From Sphingobium sp. (GTDB lineage: Bacteria > Pseudomonadota > Alphaproteobacteria > Sphingomonadales > Sphingomonadaceae), in the NCBI GenBank assembly GCA_030148625.1, contig JASBTC010000245.1:1-16115 (forward strand): a stretch of DNA of 16,115 bases, read 5' to 3'. The position numbers and the translations under genes are program-made. Below the pieces are notes generated by a model that did not search any database, was not told the DNA's origin, and worked only from the letters and a program-made list of their open reading frames with translations. Below, one piece after another: positions 8,789 to 16,007 of the stretch (position 1 is the stretch's first letter; each line of letters starts with the position of its first letter).

Positions 8789-9301
8789 GTGACACATCAT
8801 CTCGACATCACCACGCCGCGCAGCAGGATCGCGCCGCTCACCGGTGCAGATGCCGCCGACGTGCAGCGCATCACCGATGCCTCGGTCACGTCGCGAGTTT
8901 CCTTCCTTCCCACCCCCTTTACGATCGACGATGCGCGGGCACTGATCGCCAGGCACGCCGATCGCTGTTTTCACGGAGTCCGCGACCGGACGACGGGCGC
9001 ACTGCACGGCGTGATCGGCGTCCATCGCCGCCCCTTCGGCGCGGTCGAGATCGGATATTGGTTCGCGGCATCGGCGCGCGGCAGAGGCCTGGCGACCGAA
9101 GCGGTGGAAGCGACGCTCGCCACGCTCGAGGAGCTGCCCGGCTGCACCGGCATCGAAGCGGAATGCGCGCTCGATAACCGTCCGTCCTGGGGCCTGCTCG
9201 AAAAACTGGGCTTCCGCGCAACCGGCGATACCGGCCAGCGCCCCGAACGGATGCTGATGCGCTGGCACGGCCAGCCGGGCGTCAGGATCGATGTATGCTA
9301 A
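8789..9301 (+). CDS. GNAT family N-acetyltransferase (RimJ/RimL-like)
   Basis: Acetyl-CoA-dependent N-acetyltransferase of 170 aa from the GTG at 8789, which has AAAAAGGG six bases upstream and gives the usual family opening (LDITTPRSRIAPLTGADA). Longer in-frame starts exist at 8750 (ATG) and 8726 (GTG) but add residues not expected in the family. The acetyl-CoA pyrophosphate-binding motif is R97-G-R-G-L-A-T-E-A105, preceded by the strand AVEIGYWFA. The closing E-C-A-L-D-N-R-P-S-W-G-L-L-E-K-L-G-F-R motif (an N-x-x-S-x-x-L-x-x-K-x-G-F variant) is characteristic of the Acetyltransf_3 group, which includes ribosomal-protein acetyltransferases. The true acceptor (protein N-terminus or small molecule) is unknown. 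Confidence 0.9.
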   Translation: MTHHLDITTPRSRIAPLTGADAADVQRITDASVTSRVSFLPTPFTIDDARALIARHADRCFHGVRDRTTGALHGVIGVHRRPFGAVEIGYWFAASARGRGLATEAVEATLATLEELPGCTGIEAECALDNRPSWGLLEKLGFRATGDTGQRPERMLMRWHGQPGVRIDVC

Positions 9302-9375
9302 GGCGATTTGCGGTTTGACGGAAGAAAGCTGCCCACAGGATCAGCCACAAGGCCACCCACACCAACACACACCCT

Positions 9376-9466
9376 TGTCATCCCCGCGCATGCGGGGATC
9401 CAGCTATTCCGTGAAGCATCCGGAGAAAGAAAAAGAAGCTGGATCCCCGCGTGCGCGGGGATGACA
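9376..9466. repeat. Pair of inverted REP-like palindromes (BIME-like)
   Basis: Two 30-base units in opposite orientation, 9376-9405 and 9437-9466, around a 31-base A-rich spacer. Each has the form TGTCATCCCCGCGC.TGCGGGGATCCAGCT or its complement. The two differ at one of 30 positions, and each is itself an internal hairpin (ATCCCCGC...GCGGGGAT). The whole unit can therefore fold as one long stem or as two small ones. It lies in the gap between the acetyltransferase gene and the convergent RTX gene. A third relative is at 4872-4899. This is the usual structure of bacterial interspersed mosaic/REP elements. No transposase is seen nearby. Confidence 0.85.
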
Positions 9467-9498
9467 TGGGAAGAGATGATATCGCACCGCCCGTCCTT

Positions 9499-9520
9499 CC
9501 CCTCCCGCGAACGGGAGGGG
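9499..9520 (-). terminator. Hairpin after the RTX adhesin gene
   Basis: A perfect 9-bp stem, CCCCTCCCG / CGGGAGGGG, with a 4-base loop, 13 bases past the stop codon of the minus-strand RTX gene. There is no U-run after it on the minus strand, so termination would be weak or Rho-assisted. It could also simply protect the 3' end of the transcript. Confidence 0.5.
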
Positions 9521-9533
9521 TTGCCGGATCAGC

Positions 9534-12500
9534 TTAAGCGAAGGTGACCTGTCCGATGCTGGAGATGCCGAGCAGTGTGACGGAGCCGCCGAGTTCGAGA
9601 TTGATGGTGAGGTCGACGATGGTGTCGCCATTGGTGTCGGCGGCGACGCTGCTCAGGATATCCATGCCGGCGGCAAGATCGATGACGTCCTGGCCGGGAG
9701 TATAGTCGGTGATGACATCATGCCCGTCCTGGAAGTTGATGATGAAGACATCCTTGCCGGTGCCACCCGTCAGCGTATCGTTGCCCGCGCCGCCGATCAG
9801 CGTGTCGTCGCCGGCACCGCCGTTGAGGCTCTGGTTGCCCGCAAAGCCGTAGAGCCGGTCCTCGTCCGCCGTGCCGGTGAGCACATTGCCGTTGCGGCCG
9901 CCACCGACCACCTGCACGCCGTCGACGATCGCGGTGACGGTGAAGGTCGCGGTGGCAGTGCTGGTCAGGCCACCGGCATCGGTGACGGTGTATTTGAAGC
10001 TGTCGGTCAGCGTCTGGCCCGGGCTCAGCAGGTCGAACGCCGCGGCGTCCGCGACATATTTGAGCGATTGGGTGGCGGCGTCGAAGATCACATGGCCGCC
10101 CGTTCCCACGCTGTTGACCGAGACGATCGTCAGCGCATCGCCATTGCCGTCGGTGTCGTTGCCCAGCAAGGTCGACCAGAGATTGGCGCTGGTCTTGCCC
10201 TCGTCGATCGCCAGTGCATCGGCAACCGCCACCGGCCTGTCGTTGACCACGACCGCCAGCGCCTGCTCGGTGAAGAGCCCGCCGGCATCGGCTGCGCGCA
10301 CGGTGAGGCTGTAGCTCGGCCGGCTCTCGAAATTCGCGGTCGTGCCCGTGGTGGTGATCACGCCGCTTCCGTCGATCTGGAACAGCCCGGCATCCGCGCC
10401 CGACAGCGACCAGATGATCGGATCGCCATCGACATCGTTCGCGGACGCCGTGCCGACGATCGTTCCCGCCGGTGCGCCTTCGTTGACCCGGTCGCTATCG
10501 ATCACAAGGTTCGCTGGCGCGTCATTGACCGCATTGACCGTCAGCGTGACGGTGGTGGGCGGGCCGTTCGCCGTGCCGTCATTGGGACGATAGCTGAAGC
10601 TGTCGCCGCCATTGTAATTGGCATCGGGCGTATAGGTGAAGCTGCCGTTCGGATTGAGCGTCAGCGTGCCGTGCGAAGGGCCGGTCACCAGCACCGCGGT
10701 CAGCGCATCGCCGTCGACATCGCTATCGTTCGTGAGCACGCCGGGGCCGGCGATGATGAGAGGCACATCCTCGTTGGTCGAATAGACGTCGCCCACAGCC
10801 ACCGGCAGATCGTTGACCGCCGTGATGGTGATGGTCTGGTTGGCCGCCCCGGTCAGCGCACCGCCGTTGCCGCTATTGCCGCCGTCATTGATGCCGACGC
10901 TGAGCGTGGTGCTCGCGGGCGGCGTATCGGTGTTGGCGGTGAAGCTGACGCTGCTGGTGGCATTGGCGCCCAGCAGATCGTTGATCTGCGCCAGCGTACC
11001 CGTAAGCGTGACGCTGTTCGTGCCGCTGCCCGAAACATTCGCCCCGCTGCTGCCCGCCGTCACCGTCAATATGCCGTAGCCGACGCCCAGCGTCACCGTG
11101 ACACTACCGCTGCCTGCATCGGCATCGGCGACCGACACCGTGCCCTTCAGATTGAGCGCAACCTGTTCGGTCGCGGCATAGGCGCTCGGTGAAACCGCGG
11201 CCGTCGGCGCGTCGTTCACCGCCGCGATGTTGATGGTCTGGCTCGCCGATCCGGTCAGCGCACCGCCGCTGCCGCTATTGCCGCCATCATTGATGCCGAC
11301 GCTCAGCGTCGTGCTGGCGGGCGGCGTATCGGTGTTGGCGGTGAAGCCGATGCTGCTCGTGGCGTTCGTGCCCAGCAGGTCATTGATCTGCGCCAGCGTG
11401 CCGGTGAGCGTGACGCTGCTCGTACCGCTGCCCGAGACGTTCGCGCCGCTGCTGCCCGCCGTCACCGTCAATATGCCATAGCCGACGCCCAGCGTCACCG
11501 TGATGCTGCCGCTCGCCGCATCAACATCGGCGACCGAGACCGTGCCCTTCAGGTTGAGCACGACCTGTTCGGTCGCGGCATAGGCGCTCGCCGAAACCGC
11601 CGCCGTCGGGGCGTCGTTGACCGCCGCGACATTGACGGTGCTGGTGACCGTGGTGGTGCCGCCATCGCCGTCGTTCAACGTCCAGCTGATCGTGCGCGCG
11701 CCGGCGCTCGGCGCGTCGCCGCCCGAATTCGTGTAACCTATGGTGCGGAGCAGCGCCTGCACCGCGCCAACCGGGGGGGCCGGGCGGCCATCGGGATCGT
11801 AGAAGGTGAAGCTGAGCGCGGTGCCGCCCGCGCCACCGCCCGCGACCAGGCCGATCTGGGTGCCGTTATAATAAACCTGGCGATCGCCGCCCGGAAGCGG
11901 CGCGCCCAGCGTGATGAAGGCATCGGGTATGATCACCAGTTGATCCTGCGCGCTCACGAGGCCACCGGTGATCGAAACGGTCAGCGTTCCGCCATCGAAG
12001 TTGGTACTGTCGGCGTCGGTGATCGCCGCATTACCGCCGGCATCGATCAGCAGTGAGCCATTGCCCTCGGTCCAGGTAACGCTGTCGCCGCTCAGGTTCG
12101 AAATTACCGGCGCATCGTTCACCGCTGCGATATTGATGGTCTGGCTCGCCGATCCGGTCAGCGCACCGCCGCTGCCGCTATTGCCGCCGTCGTTCACGCC
12201 GACAGTCAGCGTCGTGTTCGCGGGCGGCGCATCGGTGTTGGCGGTGAAGCTGACGCTGCTGGTGGCATTGCTACCCAGCAGATCGTTGATCTGCGCCAGC
12301 GTGCCGGTGAGCGTGACGCTGTTCGTGCCACTGCCCGAGACGTTCGCGCCGCTGCTGCCCGCCGTCACCGTCAGCACGCCATAACCCACGCCCAGCGTCA
12401 CCGTGACGCTGCCGCTGCCCGCATCGGCATCGGCGACCGACACCGTGCCCTTCAGGTTGAGCGCAACCTGTTCGGTCGCGGCATAGGCGCTTGCCGAAAC

Positions 12501-14348
12501 CACCGCCGTCGGCGCGTCGTTGACCGCCGCGATGGTGATAGTCTGTGTGGCCGATCCTGTGAGCGCACCGCCACTGCCGCTATTGCCGCCGTCATTGACG
12601 TTGACGCTGAGCGTCGTGCTGGCGGGCGGCGTATCGGTGTTGGCGGTGAAGCCGATGCTGCTCGTGGCGTTGGAGCCCAACAGATCGTTGATCTGCGCCA
12701 GCGTGCCGGTCAGCGTGACCGTGCCCGTGCCGCTGCCCGACACGTTCGCGCCGCTGCTGCCCGCCGTCACCGTCAGGATACCGTAGCCGACGTTCAAAGT
12801 GACGGTGATGCTGTTGCTGCCGGAATCGTCGGCAACCACAACCCTGCCCTTCAGATCGAGCGCCACCTGCTCGGTCGCGGCGTAGCTTGGCCCCGCAAGC
12901 GAAAATGCATAGGAGTAACCTTCGCTAGACCAGCCGGACGGATTGGCGAGGTTGAAACTGGCCTGACTGCCAACGGCGTCCTGGGGTGCGGACGTCCGCA
13001 CCCAGAATATTTGGGTGTTGTCATAGGCCGATCCCCAGGCGCCCTCGTGCAGCGCGATGAAATATTCGCCGGCATCCAGCGTCACATTGCCCAGGTCGAT
13101 CGTGGCCAGGATGATGTCGGTGCCATCGAAAAGATTCTGACCGGAATCGACAAGCAACGGCGTGCTGTCCGTTCCGCTGAACAGCAGCGCGCCGGGCGCG
13201 CCACTCACCGAGGAATAGATGCCCCAGCTCAACGTGCCGCTGAAGCCGTCCAATGCGCCGTTGTTGGGACCGTTGTCGTTCAGAGCCGCCGTGATCGTTC
13301 CCAGCGTCCGGCGTTCCGTAAGTGCGAAACTGTCGGAATTGACCGCATTCGAAATGCCATTGGCGTTCGTGACATCAAGGCTGCTCTGATTAAAGAGCGT
13401 GCCGGACGGAGAGATGGAGACGGCCGGCGCATCGTTGACTGCCGCGATCGTGATCGTCTGCGTCGCCGGCGCGGAAGGGGCGGCATCGCCGGGTTCCTGC
13501 GCGGTCACGGTGAGCACGGTGCTGGCGGGCGGCACATCGGTGTTGGCGGTGAAGCTGACGCTGCTGGTGGCATTCGTTCCCAGCAGGTCGTTGATCTGCG
13601 CCAGCGTGCCGGTGAGTATGACCGTGCCGGTGCCGCTGCCGGCAACATTCGCGCCGCTGGTGCCCGCGCTTACCGTCAATATGCCGTAGCCGACGTTCAA
13701 CGTCACCATCATGGTGTTGCCGCCGACATCGGCGTCGGAAACCGAGATACTGCCTTTCAGGTTGAACGCGACCTGTTCGATTGCCACGCCCTTCAGCGTG
13801 AAGGCGGCGGAGCCGCCCGGCACATCGAACGACCAGTTGGACGGGTTGGCGGTGTTGGGGGTGAAGTGGAAGCCATTGACGCCCAGATCCGTCGAGGTCT
13901 TCATCCAGTAGATCTCGGAGCCGTCATTGGGCGATCCCCACACCCCTTCGTGCAGCGCGAGGAAATAGCTGCCGGGATCGAGCGTCACGCTACCCAGATC
14001 GATCGTCGCCATGACGACGTCGTCGGTGGTGCCGCTGAAGCTCAAGCCAGTGTCCACCATTTGCGGCGTGTTGTCCGATCCGGAAAACAACAGCGTTCCA
14101 GGCTCACCGTTCACCGACGAATAGATGCCCCAGCTTATCGTGCCACTGAAACCGTCGATCAGGCCGTTGTCGGGCCCTGCATCATCGGTCAGCGGCGCAA
14201 GCAATGTCGTCAATGTTCGACGCTGCGTGAGGACGAAGCCTTCTGCCGGCACCAATAGCGACATCTTCATCGCATTGGTGGTGTCGATCCCGCTCTGATC
14301 GAAGATCATGTCGGGCGGCGTGATGCTGACGGAAGGCGCTAGGGTCAT
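9534..14348 (-). CDS. Large modular RTX/cadherin-like protein, putative type I secreted adhesin
   Basis: Predicted secreted or surface protein of 1604 aa with no N-terminal signal peptide. The ATG at 14348 has GGAGA seven bases upstream; a TTG at 14363 is a less likely start. Domains by eye: a ~170-residue N-terminal domain (~10-190, with TQRRTL and DGFSGTISWGIYSSV) and a second copy (~305-490, with TERRTL and DGFSGTLSWGIYSSV); five copies of a ~115-134-residue module (ATEQVALNLKG...GYGILTV...LTGTLAQINDLLG...AVNDAP) at ~197-305, 493-608, 608-742, 908-1042 and 1042-1176; an Ig-like insert (~742-908); a cadherin_5/tandem-95-type domain (NEDVPL...NDSDVDGD, ~1180-1277); a cadherin-like domain (~1278-1373); another 'NDTDGNGD' domain (~1373-1480); then RTX nonapeptides (GGAGDDTLIGGAGNDTLTGG, ~1500-1530) and a C-terminal region DGHDVITDYTPGQDVIDL...VTLLGISSIGQVTFA. 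The RTX block binds calcium outside the cell and, with the C-terminus, fits type I secretion. The role in adhesion or biofilm is inferred. No secretion ABC transporter, HlyD or TolC gene lies in the window. Confidence 0.9.
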   Translation of the reverse strand: MTLAPSVSITPPDMIFDQSGIDTTNAMKMSLLVPAEGFVLTQRRTLTTLLAPLTDDAGPDNGLIDGFSGTISWGIYSSVNGEPGTLLFSGSDNTPQMVDTGLSFSGTTDDVVMATIDLGSVTLDPGSYFLALHEGVWGSPNDGSEIYWMKTSTDLGVNGFHFTPNTANPSNWSFDVPGGSAAFTLKGVAIEQVAFNLKGSISVSDADVGGNTMMVTLNVGYGILTVSAGTSGANVAGSGTGTVILTGTLAQINDLLGTNATSSVSFTANTDVPPASTVLTVTAQEPGDAAPSAPATQTITIAAVNDAPAVSISPSGTLFNQSSLDVTNANGISNAVNSDSFALTERRTLGTITAALNDNGPNNGALDGFSGTLSWGIYSSVSGAPGALLFSGTDSTPLLVDSGQNLFDGTDIILATIDLGNVTLDAGEYFIALHEGAWGSAYDNTQIFWVRTSAPQDAVGSQASFNLANPSGWSSEGYSYAFSLAGPSYAATEQVALDLKGRVVVADDSGSNSITVTLNVGYGILTVTAGSSGANVSGSGTGTVTLTGTLAQINDLLGSNATSSIGFTANTDTPPASTTLSVNVNDGGNSGSGGALTGSATQTITIAAVNDAPTAVVSASAYAATEQVALNLKGTVSVADADAGSGSVTVTLGVGYGVLTVTAGSSGANVSGSGTNSVTLTGTLAQINDLLGSNATSSVSFTANTDAPPANTTLTVGVNDGGNSGSGGALTGSASQTINIAAVNDAPVISNLSGDSVTWTEGNGSLLIDAGGNAAITDADSTNFDGGTLTVSITGGLVSAQDQLVIIPDAFITLGAPLPGGDRQVYYNGTQIGLVAGGGAGGTALSFTFYDPDGRPAPPVGAVQALLRTIGYTNSGGDAPSAGARTISWTLNDGDGGTTTVTSTVNVAAVNDAPTAAVSASAYAATEQVVLNLKGTVSVADVDAASGSITVTLGVGYGILTVTAGSSGANVSGSGTSSVTLTGTLAQINDLLGTNATSSIGFTANTDTPPASTTLSVGINDGGNSGSGGALTGSASQTINIAAVNDAPTAAVSPSAYAATEQVALNLKGTVSVADADAGSGSVTVTLGVGYGILTVTAGSSGANVSGSGTNSVTLTGTLAQINDLLGANATSSVSFTANTDTPPASTTLSVGINDGGNSGNGGALTGAANQTITITAVNDLPVAVGDVYSTNEDVPLIIAGPGVLTNDSDVDGDALTAVLVTGPSHGTLTLNPNGSFTYTPDANYNGGDSFSYRPNDGTANGPPTTVTLTVNAVNDAPANLVIDSDRVNEGAPAGTIVGTASANDVDGDPIIWSLSGADAGLFQIDGSGVITTTGTTANFESRPSYSLTVRAADAGGLFTEQALAVVVNDRPVAVADALAIDEGKTSANLWSTLLGNDTDGNGDALTIVSVNSVGTGGHVIFDAATQSLKYVADAAAFDLLSPGQTLTDSFKYTVTDAGGLTSTATATFTVTAIVDGVQVVGGGRNGNVLTGTADEDRLYGFAGNQSLNGGAGDDTLIGGAGNDTLTGGTGKDVFIINFQDGHDVITDYTPGQDVIDLAAGMDILSSVAADTNGDTIVDLTINLELGGSVTLLGISSIGQVTFA
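10824..11627 (-). repeat. Two tandem 402-bp coding repeats in the RTX gene
   Basis: Direct repeats of exactly 402 bp (134 codons), 10824-11225 and 11226-11627, encode modules 5 and 4 of the adhesin. They agree at roughly nine of ten bases by eye; long runs such as GCGGGCGGCGTATCGGTGTT and GATCTGCGCCAGCGT are identical. Because the unit is a whole number of codons, recombination could add or remove modules without breaking the frame. Confidence 0.9.
12129..12530 (-). repeat. Third 402-bp coding repeat of the RTX gene
   Basis: Same 402-bp unit as at 10824-11627, encoding module 3. It is separated from the tandem pair by the ~500-bp Ig-like segment (11628-12128). The beginning is nearly identical to the unit at 11226 (ATGGTCTGGCTCGCCGATCC in unit 11226 and the same run here). 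Confidence 0.88.
12531..12869 (-). repeat. Diverged copy of the adhesin repeat (module 2)
   Basis: A less similar copy of the 402-bp unit, directly adjoining the copy at 12129-12530. The downstream part (GATCTGCGCCAGCGTGCCGG and neighbours) is near-identical, but it diverges toward 12850, where VVVADDSGSNS replaces VSVADADAGSG and the copy then meets the second N-terminal-type domain. Confidence 0.75.
13446..13769 (-). repeat. Most diverged copy of the adhesin repeat (module 1)
   Basis: The first module of the protein. It shares the GYGILTV and LTGTLAQINDLLG core and DNA runs such as GATCTGCGCCAGCGTGCCGG with the other copies. It lacks the NDGGNSGSGGALTG loop, which is replaced by TAQEPGDAAPSAPA. 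Confidence 0.7.
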
Positions 14349-14363
14349 CCAATGTCTCCACAA

Positions 14364-14530
14364 AAAAGCTCAATGATCGCCATGCGGGATGCCCCATCGA
14401 TGCGTGGGGCATCACTGTTCGTTTTTTTGCGGACGACTTCGTATGTGGGATCAATGTGTTGGTCGATCGGAAATGAGTATAAATTCTATCCAGAAGACGG
14501 ACATAGTCCGATGCTGCCGACGACCCGCGC
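14364..14530 (-). promoter_or_regulatory. Leader/promoter region of the RTX adhesin gene
   Basis: This non-coding gap between the methyltransferase terminator and the RTX gene holds two visible signals. At 14388-14413 is a perfect 9-bp stem (GATGCCCCA / TGGGGCATC) with an 8-base loop, about 40 bases before the ATG, so it would lie in the 5' leader. On the plus strand it is followed by a T7 run (14422-14428). At 14476-14489 is an AT-rich patch, unusual for this window, reading TATACT on the minus strand; it is a candidate -10 box, but no good -35 box is seen 16-18 bases upstream. The promoter placement is a guess. Confidence 0.35.
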
Positions 14531-14564
14531 CAATCGCCGGGGCCGCGCGAGCGGCCCCGGCGAT
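14531..14564 (-). terminator. 14-bp hairpin terminator after the O-methyltransferase gene
   Basis: A perfect 14-bp inverted repeat, AATCGCCGGGGCCG / CGGCCCCGGCGATT, with a 6-base loop. It begins 6 bases after the methyltransferase stop codon on the minus strand. Very stable (GC-rich), but followed only by GG rather than a U-run, so it is a likely though non-canonical terminator. It suggests that the RTX gene downstream is transcribed separately. Confidence 0.7.
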
Positions 14565-14570
14565 TGAGTC

Positions 14571-15260
14571 CTAGCGTCCCTCGCCCAACCGCATCGAAAG
14601 CTCGACATCGTCGGCGAAGGGCACCGACAGATACCCCCGCGCGGGATCGCGCACGCGTGCGAGATAGTCGGGCGACCAGTCGGCATTGTCGGCCAGGATC
14701 AGCGCGCCGGGCGCGAGGAACGGTTCGGCGAGATCGAGGATCGCGGGATAAAGCCCCTTGGCGCCGTCGAGCAGCAGCAGGTCGATCCGTTCGGGCAGGT
14801 CGCGTGCCAGCGTATCGAGCGCATCGCCCTCGCGGATCTCGACGAGGTCGGCGAAACCGGCGTCCGCCACGGTCGCCCGCGCGGCGGCGACCTTGCCGGG
14901 CTCGAACTCGCTGGAGATCAGCCGCGCGCCGCCCGCTTCGCCCCAATTGTCGCGGAGCGCCGCGGCGAGGTGCAGCGTCGAGACGCCGAATGAGGTGCCG
15001 AACTCGACGATGTTGCGCGCACGGCTGCTGAGCGCAAGCATGTAGAGCAGCCGCCCCGTTTCGCGCGAGACCGCAAGGTGTGCGTCCTTCATCCAGGTAT
15101 AGAGATCGAGATAGCCTTCTTTATCCGCCATCATCGCGGCGCGCTGGGCTTCGGGAACGGACTGGATCTGGCTTTGCACCCTCGCCGTCGACGCATCGGC
15201 ATCGGCGAACAGACGGTCGAGCAGCGCCGCGAGCGGCGCTTGCGTAAGCGTGTTCATCAT
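14571..15260 (-). CDS. Class I SAM-dependent O-methyltransferase
   Basis: S-adenosylmethionine-dependent methyltransferase of 229 aa, related to the O-methyltransferase (COG4122-like) group. The start at 15260 is the first of two adjacent ATGs and has AAGGA six bases upstream; an in-frame extension to 15326 would run through the regulatory palindrome and is unlikely. Motif I is E86-F-G-T-S-F-G-V-S94; an acidic residue follows the second strand (SSEFEPGK, Glu118/Glu120); Asp146 lies in EGDALD and Asp165 in DLLLLDGAKG, the usual metal/substrate side of this family. The N-terminal ~75 residues are helical. The acceptor is unknown. It is divergent from a TetR regulator across 93 bp that hold a perfect palindrome, so expression is probably repressed by that protein. 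Confidence 0.9.
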   Translation of the reverse strand: MMNTLTQAPLAALLDRLFADADASTARVQSQIQSVPEAQRAAMMADKEGYLDLYTWMKDAHLAVSRETGRLLYMLALSSRARNIVEFGTSFGVSTLHLAAALRDNWGEAGGARLISSEFEPGKVAAARATVADAGFADLVEIREGDALDTLARDLPERIDLLLLDGAKGLYPAILDLAEPFLAPGALILADNADWSPDYLARVRDPARGYLSVPFADDVELSMRLGEGR

Positions 15261-15306
15261 GGATTTTCCTTGGTCTGGATTGACGTGCCGGCCGGGCGAG
15301 CAGAAT

Positions 15307-15326
15307 ATGCGACGAATTCGTCGCAT
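15307..15326. promoter_or_regulatory. Perfect 20-bp palindrome, probable TetR operator
   Basis: ATGCGACGAATTCGTCGCAT is its own reverse complement with no mismatch and no spacer. It lies in the 93-bp gap between the divergent methyltransferase and tetR genes, 46 bases before the methyltransferase ATG and 27 before the tetR ATG. Length, symmetry and position fit an operator bound by a TetR dimer that controls both genes. Confidence 0.75.
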
Positions 15327-15353
15327 TTCCTATTCGCGTTCCGGAGCCTGCCC

Positions 15354-16007
15354 ATGACCGCGATACGAAAACCCCGGATTTCCTCGCGAAAACAGCCACG
15401 CCAGGCCCGTTCGACCCAGTTGGTCGCCGACATATTGCAGGCCGCGGTTCAGGTTCTGGCGGCGGAGGGCGCCGCACGTTTCACCACCGCGCGAGTGGCC
15501 GAGCGTGCAGGCGTGAGCGTCGGTTCGATCTACCAATATTTCCCCAACAAGGCGGCGATCCTGTTCCGGCTGCAGGCCGACGAATGGCGAGAGACCTCGG
15601 CCATGCTCCAGTCGCTGCTGACTTTACCCGGCCTGACGCCGGTCGAGCGGCTGCGCGCCGCGATCCGGGCTTTCTTCCGTTCCGAATGCGAGGAAGCGGC
15701 AATGCGGATCGCCCTGGCCGATGCCGCCCCACTCTACCGCGACGCACCGGAAACATACGCCCACCGCCGGGCCGGCATGCGGACAATGGCGGCCTTCTGG
15801 CGTGAAGCCCTGCCCGATGCGACGCGCGACCAGCGCCGGCGCGCTGCGGACATCATATCGATGGCGCTGGAATCGATCGGCAAGACGATCTCCGAACGCA
15901 ACTGGCCGATCGAAACCATCGACGACTATGCCGATGCAGCAGGGGACATGGTCGTCGCCTATCTCGATCGCCTGCCCCGCGATCGAGCGGCGCGGTTCTC
16001 GGATTAA
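15354..16007 (+). CDS. TetR family transcriptional regulator
   Basis: Predicted repressor of 217 aa. The ATG at 15354 follows GGAG eight bases upstream; the open frame runs further 5' but crosses the palindrome and the methyltransferase gene, so longer starts are rejected. After a basic tail (RKPRISSRKQPRQARS), the TetR helix-turn-helix covers residues ~20-70: ILQAAVQVLAAEG, then FTTARVAERAGVSVGSIYQY and FPNKAAIL. The rest is the helical ligand-binding and dimer domain, which carries no recognisable ligand signature. It probably represses itself and the divergent methyltransferase gene through the palindrome at 15307-15326. Its TAA overlaps the stop codon of the convergent gene by two bases. 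Confidence 0.92.
   Translation: MTAIRKPRISSRKQPRQARSTQLVADILQAAVQVLAAEGAARFTTARVAERAGVSVGSIYQYFPNKAAILFRLQADEWRETSAMLQSLLTLPGLTPVERLRAAIRAFFRSECEEAAMRIALADAAPLYRDAPETYAHRRAGMRTMAAFWREALPDATRDQRRRAADIISMALESIGKTISERNWPIETIDDYADAAGDMVVAYLDRLPRDRAARFSD

Noticed and set aside
9720..11192. 490-codon plus-strand open frame opposite the RTX gene, and several 80-140 codon ones
   Set aside because: The translations repeat only because the adhesin repeats lie opposite. The minus strand encodes recognisable RTX and cadherin-like domains without interruption.
10824..12530. Regular direct repeats considered as a CRISPR or satellite array
   Set aside because: The unit is 402 bp, coding and in frame with the adhesin; there are no short repeats with unique spacers.
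15078..15353. 92-codon N-terminal extension of the TetR frame
   Set aside because: It overlaps the methyltransferase gene and the operator-like palindrome; TetR proteins start just before the helix-turn-helix, as from 15354.
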